This document shows, in pieces, positions 1-12,413 of a stretch of 64,000 bases of DNA (positions are counted from its first letter, which is position 1; every line of letters begins with the position of its first letter). The notes below the pieces were generated by a model. It was not told where the DNA came from and did not search any database. It saw only the letters and a list, made by a program, of their open reading frames with translations. The DNA is from Culex pipiens pallens (taxonomy: Eukaryota; Arthropoda; Insecta; Diptera; Culicidae), in NCBI RefSeq assembly GCF_016801865.2, contig NC_068938.1, positions 93,644,221-93,708,220 on the forward strand, read 5' to 3'. The position numbers and the translations under genes were made by a program.

Positions 1-189
1 TTTTTTGAAAGGTGTACATACTTTTTTTGCGCCTTTTTTATTTTCGTAATAGTATTTGTTATATAACTTTTTATAGAAATCATCTTTTCATGAGCTTTTT
101 GTAGCAAAATGTTTGGCATGAGTTTTTGAACAAAACGTAGTACTAGGTTTCTGTCAAACTTTAAATTTTTTACATGTTTCATCACAAAA

Positions 190-240
190 TGTGCATAGTG
201 CCCAAGGGGTGTAAATACTTTTTTTACATACTGTACATAC
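190..240 (+). repeat. Dispersed repeat, copy 1
   Basis: The words around GCCCAAGGGGTGTAAATAC and the following T-run and ACATACTGTACATAC recur in reverse complement near 55165-55215. The full repeat is probably longer and reaches towards the left window edge, where a similar GGTGTACATACTTTTTT word occurs at about 11-29. This copy is useful as the empty-site reference for the element at 55214. No coding content is visible. Confidence 0.7.
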
Positions 241-2668
241 AAAAAAACTTTTTTATATGGAGCGTGGACAATTTGTTGCTTAAAACCAGGCAATATCATT
301 TTATCAAATTTTCTTCTACACGTTCTGTTGAAATGTACTAAAAACCAAAATATTCACAGAATCTTATATTTATGATCAGTTCGTATTGAGATATATGTTT
401 CGAACCTTCCTAATCATATGACAAATAGTTATCGTTCGTTTAATTGCAATAAAAATCAACCATTTGACTTTGTCAAGATAAGTGTAACAAATGGTATCAC
501 AAATGGTAACATTACCAGAAATTATTTCCATATGATTTCGACAATTTCACCATTAATATTTAGTTATGCGGGATCTTGACCCATTTCTGTTACTTTACAG
601 ACCTCCCGTCATCGAGAACCCATTGAAGTATCACTGTCAGAACTCATTGTACCTCTTACGAGTTTCTTCCTCCCATTGACAGCTGTATTGAACCTTTTTT
701 CTGACGTTTCACTCCCACACGCCAAAAAAAGAACTAATCTATTCGACTCGCTACTCTACACACCGGACTCTTTATGCTGCTGTATGCTAATACATTTATT
801 TCAGTTGTGCAGAGTGTGCACCGTACCGTCACCGTGTGTGAATTGTTTTTGTTCTGTTCTTCGGACAAGCCAAAAATTTATGAAGCCTCCTCCGGACAAA
901 TAATGCTGCGCTGAGAGTACACCTTAAGGTTTTTTTTTGCCCCGCTCTCTATGTTTTTGTTCTCAGTTCTGTATAAGTGTGTACGTTTCCGCTCAAACTC
1001 CCGGTTCGGCTATTCTTTGCAAACAAACAAAAAAATTAAAATAAAATTAAGTAGCAACAAAAAGACGTTCGACGAATGACGACGACTTCATTTGTCGTCA
1101 CACGGCGCGAGTTTCGTTCGGAAACTTTTTGTTGTTATTGCAGAACCTCCTTCCGGTTCAGTTTAAAGTTACTTACACTCATAATACTGCTTATGAAAGG
1201 TGCTTTATGTGGACCTTTGTTCCCTCTTTTTTCGCGATGTTTTTCGTTTTTGTTGTTGTTGAACTTTTGTGTTTGTGTGTTTGCGATGAACCGTGCACCT
1301 CAGGGCAGTGCACTTACGACTTATACGACAAACGTCTACGGGACGCGTAGTTTTTCGTCCGAAAGGTCATTGAATTGAGAGCAGTTACAGTCAGTTGCAT
1401 GCAAAAACTTAATTGAAATTAATCATATGTCAGGAATTAATTTAATGTAAAATTCATCTTATGGGTAATTTATAAGTACATTTTTGCCACATGTCATACA
1501 AAGTTTTGATAAAAAATTATGTCAATAATTATTTTAACTAAAAGAAGATTTGAAGTATTTTTGAAACTTTAACAAGGTTAGAAAATCATCCCAACTCAGG
1601 AAAACGTTGAACTTGTACATAAAATTTTAGGTTTTTTTTGTTTCACCAAACTGTAAAATGGATCTGAAAATCTTTTTCACTAGACTGCATCACGACTGAG
1701 TGATGAATAATTTAACAATCATCGCGTTTATGCCCCGTCTCCCTAAATAGGAAAGCTGGAATGACTGGCGAGACCTAGCCAAAATTGCTTAATTAATCAG
1801 TCCGATGGTTGGAACGTGATCCGCAGCCGTAAACTGTAATTTTGGTCTCGAAATTGAATCCCGAGAGCGCCACCGGAAGCCATTATGGCAGGCGGTTTGC
1901 TATAAAATCTCAAGCGACTGTCAGCTTGCTTCGTCGCCACCACCATTATGGCAAGCTCCAAGGCTTGAATTCTCATTTCCCGCCATAAGCCAAATTCGTG
2001 ATTTAAACTGTGGCGAAACAAAACCCTAATCAGAAAATTTGAATGGACAAAAAGTGGGAGAAGAAAACAAATCAACGAAACTTTGACGCCAGCTTGCCGA
2101 ACGCAGAGGTTACGGGAACGCTGAGGACGGACGGACGATTCCCGGTAAGATAATCCACTACCGGTGTTAAGCATTTTATCTTTCCCTTCATCAGGTTGTT
2201 TTGAGCGCTCGAGTGTTGTTGGGACGGCGGAATCGTTTTGTAATCGTGAACATGATAAATTACAATTTTTAGTTGCTTTGGGTGAGCGTGTCTGCTTACT
2301 GTGCAGCTGTCAAATGTGCCATAATGGATAATTTTATGGCAAGCTTCGATTTTCCACAAAAATGCTCACCTTTAGGGTGATTAATCAAAACAAAACAACA
2401 ACAAGTTGTGGTTTCTGGTTGGCCTTCTTTTGCGGTCATCATTTTTATGAACCTGCCACACAACGGGTCGGCTTGGGGTGGCGGCGGCCCCGGGGAGACC
2501 CCCAAAATGCGCGACCTCGGTTAGGAAACCTGAGCGCTACAACGTGGATGGGGACGATCCAACAGTTGTGGTTTTTGGCGTGTTGTTGGTCTTGTTTTTG
2601 TTTTCCGCGGTTTTCAGTGAGCATAATATAATGGTATGAGGCTTTGCGGTTTGTGTTAGGGAGATGGT
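241..2668. other. Non-coding, mostly low-repeat stretch
   Basis: No exon with conserved protein sequence or plausible splice borders was recognised on either strand. The part from about 560 to 1380 is less AT-rich and free of the repeat families seen elsewhere, so it could hold untranslated exon or regulatory DNA of the Star-like gene downstream, but nothing in the sequence proves that. Short open frames here have no recognisable domains. Confidence 0.4.
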
Positions 2669-2850
2669 CTGCCGTTTTACGGCGATATGATGTATACGCC
2701 ATTTTGGACATTTTCAATTTTATTGTACAGTCTGATAAAGTATCTTATAAGCTACCTCCTGACGAAAGAAATTTTCAAAAAACTGCTCTGGGGCCCATTT
2801 TATTAAGCAAACAAACAATGATGTATACGCCAATTTTACTCATCATGATG

Positions 2851-3777
2851 TAGGGTAGAGTAGTCATCAATGAGACACGGGGAACAATGATAAAATGGCT
2901 CTCACAAGTCGTAGTTTCAACCAATCAGGCTCATATTTGGGGGAAAGGTGTGTCTACCGGATACACGTCTGCCATATTAGTGGCTTTGGTTATGGACGCT
3001 CCCTTGAAAAGTTATTCATAAGTGTTTGATTCTGGAGTGTAAAAGTAAATTATGGACAAAAAATACTTTTTCGCTCGTAGCCTGCCATTTACACCAAAAC
3101 TAATATTTCTTTAAATTTCTTTCGACGTTCCATAGGGATTAAGTTGGGCTACAATGTCCTTTCATTAGATTTGGCCAAAATTTAGAATGTACCCAGAATC
3201 CAGGGCTGTCTCATTGTTCCCCACTCATTTCAGCCCATGGGTAACAATGAGACACTTTGATTTTTCTTTAATAAACTTTTCAAAATCGATGGAAATCTTT
3301 CAAAACATGAATTAAAAGTGATTTTTGGCATATTTATAGAATTTAAACTTCATTTAACCAAAAATACAAAGTTATTTGGTATTAATATATGGATTTTACA
3401 AAAATTAAATACTTTTTAGTGTAACTTTTTATATTAAAAGTTTAATGTTGGCAAAATTGCTCTAAAATGTTCAAGGCAAGTCACCTGCAATGGAACAATA
3501 CAAAAACATGATGTTTTACTAGAAAAATTTTGATTTTCGTAGAGTGTCTCATTGTTCCCCCGCTGTCTCATTGTTCCTGCCAAGTGCGTCTACAATGAGA
3601 CAGTTGAATAACTCTGGCTGTAGATGTCGGATCGATCTCATATTTTGGTCAATGATAGAGCACATTAAAAGAAAGATAATGCAACTAAAAGCTCTTTAAG
3701 ACATGCTGATGAAAAAATTAGAAAAATCGTTGAAAGTTGAAAACCAAAAGTGTCTCATTGATGACTACCCTACCCTA
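2851..3777 (+). mobile_element. 927 bp TA-flanked MITE, copy 1
   Basis: The element is bounded by inverted termini TAGGGTAGAGTAGTCATCAA at the left and the complementary TTGATGACTACCCTACCCTA at the right. The outer TA on each side fits the TA TSD of Tc1/mariner-type transposition. A second copy of exactly the same length lies inverted at 62421-63347. The body carries about seven copies of a GTCTCATTGTTCC-like word in both orientations, for example near 3208, 3236, 3543 and 3562. It has no coding capacity. Confidence 0.85.
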
Positions 3778-3904
3778 TGTATACAATTGATAGAAGTCAA
3801 ATTCAATACTGTTTGAATGTTGATTTGAAGTTTTTGGGACCAAATCAAGACTGGGCAATATTTTAATACATTATTTCAATTTAATTCTTCAGGGGACGTC
3901 CATT

Positions 3905-4059
3905 AGGCGTCATCCATAAAGTACGTCACGTTCTGAGGGAAGAGGGGGGTTTTGAGCAAGCGCGACATTGCGTGTTAAAAGCATAGGGAAATCGTGACAA
4001 AGGGGGGTGCAGTAAATTTTGGCTGATATTAATGTGACGTACTCAATGGATGACACCTT
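3905..4059. mobile_element. Small palindromic MITE
   Basis: The ends AGGCGTCATCCATAAAGTAC and GTGACGTACTCAATGGATGACACCTT are imperfect inverted repeats around a G-rich centre. The design of palindromic arms with a poly-G/C core resembles the MITEs at 4166 and 36557. It is nested inside the 2669-4699 element. Confidence 0.6.
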
Positions 4060-4165
4060 ATCCACATCCACGTAGACACTTTTTTGAAAATTCTAGACTC
4101 ACCCACCTCCCTTGCTGACAATTGTTCATGCAAAAAATGTGTTTATGGAGCATAGACAATCGCTA

Positions 4166-4327
4166 AGGGAGCGTTATTTTATTACGTAACGCAAAAAATC
4201 GGATTTTTAGACCCCCCCCCCCTCGTAACAAAATTTCCATACAAATTTTAAAAATTTTGTATGGAGCGTAACACGGCATCCGACCCCCCTCCCCCCAACT
4301 GCGTTACGTAATAAAAGAACGCTCCCT
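4166..4327. mobile_element. 162 bp palindromic MITE with C-rich core
   Basis: The termini AGGGAGCGTTATTTTATTAC and GTAATAAAAGAACGCTCCCT are inverted repeats that include TTACGTAA. The arms flank runs of C and the word TTTTGTATGGAGCG. A diverged copy lies at about 48970-49125. The flanking DNA on both sides (4060-4165 and 4328-4370) shares a CCACGTRGAC word, so this element appears to have landed inside another small foldback. Confidence 0.7.
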
Positions 4328-4699
4328 AATACCTCCCCCCCCTTAAAGTATCCACGTGGACAATGCATTACGGGATCCACTCAGCTATCAAAATAGCTGG
4401 CACAAAAAATAAAGCCAGCTTTGATCGAGCAATGTATACATACATCATTGGGCAGGAAAAGTAGTGATTTTTTATTGCTATTTTTACGGCCAAATGATGT
4501 TTGTGGTTTAAAATCGTAAAGAATAGAAAAAAACAAGAAATTTTGTAGGGGCCACATTTTTATTGTACTTTTTAACAGTTTCTGCAGAGCAGACCTCAAA
4601 TTAGTCATTTTAAATTGAAAAAATTAACAAAAACAGAAAATCGTGTCTACAGCAAAATCACCTCAATGGCGTATACATCATATCGCCGTAAAACGGCAG

Positions 4700-5931
4700 T
4701 GGTGTTGGTAGGTTTTGTCACAGATTACAGAATAGTTGGTATTAAATCAGATAAGTTTGATTAAAATACTAAATGTTTTTATTAGAACAGTTATAACTCC
4801 CAAAATCTGTCAAAACCAAATTTACTCAATAATGAGTGAAACAGCATCTGTCAGATTTTGTTTGTATCTAACAAATTACTAAATTATAAGATATAATCAC
4901 AATCTGACAGTTACTGTTCTACTCATTTTTGAGTAATTTTGTTTTTTAACGAATTATTTGATGTGGTTTCAGTATTTGATAAGTCTTTTAGGTCTGTGAT
5001 ACCTGTTACAATCTATTGAATGGGGTGATAAACTGCTGAGTGTGCGAAAAGAAGAAAAAAACGGCCTTCGAAATTGAGGCCGGATGGATGAAAGGTAGCA
5101 CTACATATCCGGGTTCAGGGGACATCGTTCGAAGCATGCATTGAGAAATGATTCAAAACCACATCAAACTGAAGCAACAAAACTAACCACAAGCAGTTCA
5201 AAAAGTTTACTAATTGGGTTAATGTTAATTTTAAAATACAGAGATGGGGAAAAAGTATTTGAATAAAATGTATAAATGAATTCAGTTGAAACTTTAAAAT
5301 TTTGATCAATCATTTTTTGTTGATATATTTAAATCACAGAAGAAAAAAAGCATTGAATTAAATTGATTTTTAAATTTCGAGGCCCTTCACCTTGAACCTG
5401 GTGGCACCCCAACCCCTTTTCGCCGTAATCTGTCCGACCCGACACATCATTAAACAATCAATCAATGGCTTGTTCCATTTCGATTGTCTGCCTACTGGCC
5501 ACTGCTGTGTTGTGGCTCGCGCCACGCCACATTATGCCATGTCATTTCACCTGACCATCAACTCCGGCAGTCCGTCCGTCCGATCTCACTTCAGCAACTG
5601 GAGCAAAACTCGCTCTGCACTGGGTAAGGGAAGAGAGTGGACCAACTAGTACGTATCACCTCAGCTCCAGCTGTTTCATGTGGAAAAGTGTGTGCTGGGG
5701 TCATTTGACAATTGCTGAACGCAAAGTATCTAAATTCGCATGTTAGCTCAGACCTTCTTCATATATTAATTATCGTTTTTAATCCTGAAATTTCTCATGA
5801 TCCAATGCTTTCAAAAATATTTAAACATTTTTGAGATAGCTTCAAAAACTTTTTTACAGCAAAGCTTTTTAAGAGCGTATCCTAATACCTTCACCAAAAA
5901 CCGTTCAACTCCAAGCGAAACTTGGAGATTT
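4700..5931. other. Non-coding stretch
   Basis: Between 4730 and 5000 there are repeated words such as ACAATCTGACAG, CTGTCAGATTTTG and TTACTCAATAATGAG in both orientations, suggesting a decayed foldback. From 5370 to 5720 the sequence is less AT-rich and not obviously repetitive. No gene is recognised. Confidence 0.4.
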
Positions 5932-6333
5932 TCTCTTATCCCCTGAAAAAAGTGGCTTCGCTTCTCCCTGTGCATGGTCTAGTGTGAGAATCGCCGGCAA
6001 ACGGAGTAGGCTCGTCAAGTTGGCTGCTTGCGAATCGTAGTAGCTCACGATTGCGGTTGCGGCTCGATGATTCAAGCGATTTGATCGGCGATGAGCTAGT
6101 GATTTCTGATTCGTTGAACTAAATATCAGGATTCTCTTATCCCCTGAAAAAAGTGGCTTCGCTTCTCCCTGTGCATGGTCTAGTGTGAGAATCGCCGGCA
6201 AACGGAGTAGGTTCGTTGAGTTGGCTGCTTGCGAATCGTAGTAGCTCACGATTGCGGTTGCGGCTCGATGATTCAAGCGATTTGATCGGCGATGAGTTAG
6301 TGATTTCTGATGAGTTGAACTAAATATCAGGAC
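5932..6333. repeat. Tandem duplication, 2 x 201 bp
   Basis: Two head-to-tail copies start at 5932 and 6133 with the words TCTCTTATCCCCTGAAAAAA and end at AACTAAATATCAGG. They differ at only a few positions, such as CTCGTCAAG versus TTCGTTGAG. The unit is 201 bp, a multiple of three, so an open frame runs through both copies on the minus strand (5905-6276) with a 67-residue protein repeat. I see no domain, and the frame is probably a by-product of the duplication. Confidence 0.85.
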
Positions 6334-8451
6334 CTTTGATGGCGACTTTATGGAATAATATTGGAGATCAGATTTTAGTAATATTTTTATTCAGTGAATC
6401 ACTTCCCGTGGCCTTAAGATTTCCTCCAGGTCGGTTTCGTGTTCCAAGGTTCAATGTTACAACTCAGCCACGGAGTCCACACCAAGCGGAAAGAAGCCCC
6501 AATAAATTAATTTAAATACCGTATCCCTGCTTGTTACAAAATTATATGTTCTGGCCCAGTTTGCCCAGTCTCGAAATCTTAACCACGCCTCCCGTTGTAA
6601 CGATGTTTGTTTCCACCTCTGCGGTTATCGGGGTCAAATTTTGGGTGTAATTTTCGCTGGAGCCCTTCTAGTGGAGCCAGACCAGGGGAAAGAGAAACAA
6701 CAAGTGTTAGTTCTGCCCTTCGGTTAATTAGACACTCTTCGGCATTCTTTCCGGGGCTCTCTGATTAGTTGGCAGTGAGTTTGCTGGAAGGTCAGGTTGG
6801 ACGACGACCGAGGGGTACCCCAATGGAAATAGTATATTGAAAAGATTGAAAAGAGTGGCGTAACAAATTGACGCGAACGCAGACTTCTGACATTCTGAAA
6901 CATTCAGCAGAACTGATTGAATTTCCAACTTGAAGGAAAACACATCGGTGGCGAATCCCGAGCAAACTCTTTTCCCGTTTTGTTGTACCGTTTAGAGCGT
7001 GAAACTGTGGTGGGGTAAGTTGTTATTTGTTGTTTTACATGATTTTATTAAAAAAGTTGAAACTACGGAAAACAAATAAAAAACTCGCACTTGACAGTTT
7101 GCAAGTTTGCCTGCTTTGTTTGTTTGCCTGGATATGTTTGTACAAACGTCAACCTGCATACATTTTACCTTGTTGCGAGTTTGGCAAGTTTTCAAACACG
7201 AAAAATGCGAGTTTAATTGCGATAGTGTAATAGCTTCTTGAGTGGAAATTTATTTCAACATAGCTAAATAAAAACATTGGAATTTCTTTTCAGACTTTAG
7301 TTTATGTTTTACGCACTGTCACTATGCCTCGTTTATACAACTTCAGTTCGTTGGTCATTGCTGGATGATTTATTCCTTGCCGCAGTGTTTCCTAATAAAA
7401 TACCCAAGAACCCCAACCCGATCGGTTCCGTGTCAACGGGCCATCAATTGGATGCTGAATTGAATAATAATGTGACCACATTACAGCAAACTCCCTCCAC
7501 CATCATTAGAGTTAGCTCTGCTGAGGCAGCCACAGGGCAACGCGTATCTAAAGTGTTAATCTAACCTCAATAAATGACATCGGGGCAAACCGTGCCGCTG
7601 CTAATCGACGTTCGCCACCAGCACCCACATAAACTGAGAAGCTGTTGGCGGGACAGAAATAGGACGATAACGGTCAGATTAATGGCCTTGGTTCGGGAAC
7701 TCCAAGATCCGAACTATCTGGTGCATGGTGCAGTTGCTCTGCAGCAGTTTTGTAAAAATCTAAACTTACTACGCTTCCAAAAACTGCAAAAGTTTTGCAG
7801 TCTGAAAAATTACACTCTTTGCCGAGAGTAAATGGTGCAATTAGGTGCAGGAAATTGCACTACAATTTTGCATCAGCGGGCAGCTAAAAGTAGCTTTCGT
7901 ATAATTATACAATTTTCTTGCCCTGCTATCGCCCACGACTACACTCGTGTGATGCCCACGTGACACGTGATTGGTTCGGATTTCTTGGGCAGGAACAAGA
8001 GTAGGACAACTAGATAGGTTGATTTTTTTTCTCTTGCTAGACTTCAATTGGATCTATGACCAACATTTGATTGAAGATAATTTGCATTTTTCAAGTATTG
8101 TTGAATACAGTCAATTATCTGGTTGTCGATCCTCGACGGACTCTTGGATTGTATTTTTCGCAAAAATGGCCATCATTTGTCAATATTTTCAATTTCTCTT
8201 TTAACTTTGCGACATTGAACTTTAGTTTGACATTCGTTTGTTTTTATTTGCTGCACGATGCCTGGAGCAACATTTGAAAAGGGCGGATTAGCATTTTGAC
8301 AGCTGGAACTGTTTTGCATATTCCGAGATAACAGGTAACTATTTCATAAAACTCGAAGTGAAAAACAATAGGTGGCCTCCCCAGCTACATTTCAACACTG
8401 TGGATTTTGTTGAATAGTTTTCCGATCACTGGGAAATTGCAAAATAATACC
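6334..8451. other. Non-coding stretch
   Basis: No exon or repeat family was recognised with confidence. Some parts (6400-7020 and 7300-7830) are less AT-rich than the surroundings. Short open frames lack recognisable domains and do not show paired splice borders. Upstream exons of the Star-like gene could be anywhere here or outside the window. Confidence 0.35.
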
Positions 8452-8455
8452 AGCT

Positions 8456-10313
8456 GAGCCATTCTCTACGAAATCGGTATTTTTGTTAGAATTTAAATTT
8501 TTGAATTTTTTAATCCGACTGAAACTTTTTTGGTGCCTTCGGTATGCCCAAAGAAGCCATTTTGCATCATTAGTTTGTCCATCCATACAAATTTGGCTGA
8601 TGTATGAAAATTCAAAAATCTGTATCTTTTGAAGGAATTATTTGATCGAATTGGTGTCTTCGGCAAAGTTGTAGGTATGAATACGGACTACACTTAAAAA
8701 AATGATACACGGTAAAAATTTTTTTGGTGATTTTTTATTTAACTTTTTGCCATTAAAACTTGATTTGCAAAAAAACACTATTTTTAATTTCTTCACCCAA
8801 AGTTAAAGAACGAGGGGATAGTCCTCACTAAAAGAAACGTGAGGAAAGTGCTATATTGCGAGAGTATAGTCCTCTCGCGTGTTCATTCGTTCATTGGAAC
8901 AGTTCATCCTTTGAGTGGCTTATATGGACAAACGACCGCCACTTTGTCACCGAACCATGGTGGCCCATACGGCAAAGGCACGGTTCAATATGCCGAAGGT
9001 CTTGGGTTCGAGTCTCGGTACCGGTACTTGATTTTTTTGATAGATGAACTTTTTTGGAAAATGAACCATGGGTAAAGTACTCTCGGTAATTTCGGGATTT
9101 ATCCTCTCCGTCCGCTCACAGTACCATTTTACTACCGAATCGTGCTCTTTATCCTCTCGTATGCCGATGCCCAGTTCTGGGTGTTGATATGTTTTAGAGG
9201 ACATCAAATGCCAACTTTTCAGAAATTTCCAGGTTGTGCAAATAATCTTTGACCGAGTTATGATTTTTTTTATTTCATACCGATTTTTTCAAAAAATCGA
9301 AATATTGGTCGCAAAAATCGATGTAAAATCGATGTAAAAGTACTTTAGTGAAATTTTGATAAGAGGCACGGTTTTCAAGTTAAGGCCGTTTTTAGGGTAA
9401 CTTTTTTGAAAATAATCGCAGTTTTTCATTTTTTAAAATTAGTACACATGTTTGCCCGTTTCTGAAAAAAATATTTTTGAAAAGCTGAGAAAATTTTCTA
9501 TATTTAGCTTTTTTGAACTTTGTTGATACGACCCCCCCCCCCAGCAACTGAGATATTGCCATGCAAAGGTTTAAAAACATGAAAATTGATGTTTTCCAAG
9601 TCTCACTCAAATAACCCACCATTTTCCAACGTCGATACCTCGGCAACTAATGGTCCGATTTACAATGTTAAAATATGAAAAATTCGTGAAATTTTCCGGC
9701 CTTTTAAAAAATATATTTTTAAACGTTTAAAATCAAAACGAACATTTTGAAAGGGTCAAAAATTCAATATTACGCCCTTTTAAAATGTTAGTCTTGGTTT
9801 AAAAATTAAAATTAAAGTACTTTTTGATAGCAAATTTGATTTTACATAAAAAAATGAAGTTGAAATTTTTTGCGACCAATATTTCGATTTTTTGAAAAAA
9901 AAAATCAGTATTGATTAAGAATGCAGAACTCGGTCAAAGATTTTTTGCCCATTCTGCAAATTTCTGAAAAGTTGGCATTTTATGTCCTCTAAAGCAAATA
10001 TTTATAAAAAATAGTGTTTTTTGCAAATAAAATAAACAAAAAGTCACCAATTTTTTACCGTGTATCATTTTTTTCAGTGTAGTCCGTATCTATACCTACA
10101 ACTTTGCCGAAGACTTCAAATCGATCAAAAAATTTTTTCAAAAGATACAGATTTTTGAATTTTCATACATCATTTTTGTATGGATAGCTACTAAATTTGT
10201 ATGGAAAATTATATGGACAAACTAATGATGCAAAATGGCTTCTTTTGGCATACCGTAGGCACTAAAAAGTCGAATGACCAAAATCGAATGACCGTAATCT
10301 GAGAGAACTACTC
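8456..10313. mobile_element. 1.86 kb foldback element, GAGCARTTCTC family, copy 1
   Basis: The left end begins GAGCCATTCTCTAC and the right end finishes GAGAACTACTC. Both arms carry the same blocks in opposite orientation: TGCCTTCGGTATGCCC, TTTGCATCATTAGTTTGTCC, GGCAAAGTTGTAGGTAT and ATGATACACGGTAAAAA. The flanking AGCT (8452-8455 and 10314-10317) fits a 4 bp TSD, but AGCT is a palindrome, so here it could also be terminus. Other copies at 35208 and 57555 have informative 4 bp TSDs. The left arm is interrupted by an insertion at 8794-9183. Confidence 0.8.
8794..9183 (+). mobile_element. Insertion in foldback arm with tRNA-like region
   Basis: Comparison with the intact arm at 57890-57940 shows about 390 extra bases between ...TTTTTAATTT and TTGATATGTTTTAGAGG. 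The insert begins CACCCAAAG and ends TTCTGGGTG, a short inverted terminus. From about 8965 to 9030 it contains a tRNA-like stretch with a B-box-like GGGTTCGAGTCTC, which suggests a SINE-related origin. Classification is uncertain. Confidence 0.55.
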
Positions 10314-10454
10314 AGCTGTCAAAATGCTTATGCGCCCTTTTCAAATGTTACTGTTTGACGTTTGCAGGTGGATTCGAAAAAATGTAAACAAATCACACCG
10401 TGCAATGACCGAAAGACAAATTGATTGTCATTGAGCATTTTAGGAGCTTATTTT

Positions 10455-10685
10455 TGAAAATGTCCAATAAACAAAATTTTATTTTTTAGCTTTTTGAATG
10501 TCTTTGAATACCCCTGACTCATGGCGAAATTTTTAATTCTAGTTAACAAAATGATCAGTTTTTGCTTTTTGATGTTTTTTGTAATCGCCCTGAGTCAGTC
10601 GTATTCAAAAATATCCAAATTGTTGATAATGGAAATTTTGTTTATTGGACCTTTTTTAAAAAAGAAAAACAGATTTGTTTTTAAA
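10455..10685. mobile_element. Small foldback, GGTCCAATAAAC family
   Basis: The left part reads TGTCCAATAAACAAAATTTT and the right part AAATTTTGTTTATTGGACCT, an inverted pair, with CCCTGACTCATGGCG and CCCTGAGTCAG inside. Related copies are at about 23405-23566, at 26290-29612 (split by the LTR element) and as a fragment near 56190. Confidence 0.6.
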
Positions 10686-11260
10686 CAACACTTTAAAAAA
10701 TAAAATCTTAGGAAACTTTTCCGATATCTTTAAAAACAAAATTCAAAGACTCTGGTAGCTTTCCCACCATCAATTTACCTTCAACTTCAAGATGTATAAA
10801 CACAATTTAATGAAAAAAATAAGACTTTTACATGTTATTTATGGTAAAAAATTTCATTTCTCGATTTTGACGGCTCAATATTGGATTCTCTCGGTGAGTG
10901 CTCATTTGAACTCTATTTTGATGAATATGTATCCTTTGTCGGTGACAAACGATGCCAAAACGGTGATAGATTTCCACAACATTGATGTGTTTTCTTACAA
11001 AATACACAAAAAAAAACAAAAAATTTGTTGTTTAAGGTGAAACAGGACGCCAGTTTTTCGGAGCGTTTACAACACTTCTGTTCAACTTAAATCAATTTCT
11101 GAACTCGATAGCAAGTAAATGTCGACTTGCTATCAACCTGTGAAGCGTCTGCAGAAAATCAGAACTTCATAAGGTACGCCTTTTCCGACTGAGAATAACT
11201 TTTAATAAATATCAAATTAAACAGAAATGTTCACAAAAAGTTCCTCTACTGGTTGATGTA

Positions 11261-12413
11261 CAGTCATCCCACATATTCGGAACACCCACAAATTCGGAAC
11301 ACTTTTGTGTTAATTTGATAATAGGATGAAAAATGCAACTTTTCTGTTATCCCTGCTTTTTTTTAGGACCTTTATTTGGACATTCTCTCGCTATTTCACT
11401 AGTTAAAATAGTACTTTTTGAACAAAAATCTCATTTCAAGACTATTTTATCCAGAGCAGCAAAACACTGCCTCCAAATTGCCTGTTCTATATTTGTGGGA
11501 TGTTGTTGTGCCTCCCACAATTGTTTTTTTTTAGTTTGATTGCCATAAGTCCACTGCGACCATTTATTTGATCTATTGTCGACCTGCTGATCTATTTTTA
11601 GATCTGCAGAGGCTGCCAATTTGCTGTTCTTGGGCATTTGGGGAACAAAGCACACGCGCTATTGTTGAGCAAGTGTGTTGATCTGTCCACACGCCGTAAC
11701 ATTTTTCCTTTCCTCTGTGCTGTTGTACTTTCCATATGTGTCGCTAGAACTGAAGTGCACTTTTTTATTACGCTACTTAGGATGTGTTCCCAGTGAAATC
11801 CCAAAAGCCCGGGACTCTTGCTAAGCAGTTTTTTTTGTCCCTCCAAGCACATTTTGCGGTTGGGCCCAGCGCACTCCGCAGATGCAAATATACAGAGCAC
11901 AGCCGGTCCTCGAAACATGTGAAAAGTACGAGGAAAGGTGGTGCCAAGCCATGTGGGTTTCAAACCACGACCTTCCGTTTATCAAACGAAACCTGTAACC
12001 AATAGACCACAGGAGCTCGGCCTCCCACAATTGTGGAACACCTGAATTCAATTGATATTTTCACAAAAAAGTTATCAGACCATGTTTAAAGCATCACTAA
12101 GCTGGAGTTTTATTGGTTTCAGAGTTTGAAGTAATTTTTTTGTAAAAAATATGTACTCCTGGAGAGATAAAAAAGCTTGTTTACATTTTAAGAAAAAAGT
12201 GTTCCAAATTTGTGGATTTCAAGGGTCAATGTTTTTCTTTAAAAACTTGATATAAAACGTAAAATGTACAGCCGGTCTATACATCAATCGGAATATCGCA
12301 AGGAACGCTTTCACATGAAGGAAAAAGCAAATTATTATGTTCAATTATCGATTTTCTATGATTAGTTGAACATTGGCAGATCTGTAAACTGTTCCGAATA
12401 TGAGGGATGACTG
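11261..12413. mobile_element. TA-flanked MITE (CAGTCATCCC termini), copy 1
   Basis: The left end CAGTCATCCCACATATTCGG and right end CCGAATATGAGGGATGACTG are inverted repeats flanked by TA on both sides (11259-11260 and 12414-12415). CAG termini with a TA TSD fit pogo-like Tc1/mariner elements. A second copy lies at 40027-41847 and a fragment at about 23340. This copy is interrupted by the SINE at 11525-12020. There is no transposase frame. Confidence 0.8.
11525..12020 (-). mobile_element. tRNA-Ile-derived SINE
   Basis: On the minus strand a tRNA-like head starts at 12020 with an A-box-like TGGTCTATTGGTTACAGG and a B-box-like GGTTTGAAACCC. Its anticodon stem-loop TTCGT-TTGATAA-ACGGA would give anticodon GAT (Ile). 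The 3' end is an A-run, seen as T-run on the + strand at 11524-11532. The insertion is flanked by a 14 bp direct repeat CCTCCCACAATTGT at 11511-11524 and 12021-12034, the expected TSD of LINE-driven retroposition. It sits inside the 11261-12413 element. Confidence 0.85.

Larger units (their letters stand above)
2669..4699. mobile_element. Outer foldback DNA element with nested insertions
   Basis: Both ends carry a 35 bp near-perfect inverted repeat. The left end begins CTGCCGTTTTACGGC at 2669 and the right end finishes GCCGTAAAACGGCAG at 4699; both include an ATGATGTATACGCC-type block. The bases just outside, TGGT at 2665-2668 and TGGT at 4700-4703, could be a 4 bp TSD. The interior contains at least three further elements (2851-3777, 3905-4059 and 4166-4327). 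No transposase frame is visible, so it is non-autonomous. Confidence 0.7.
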
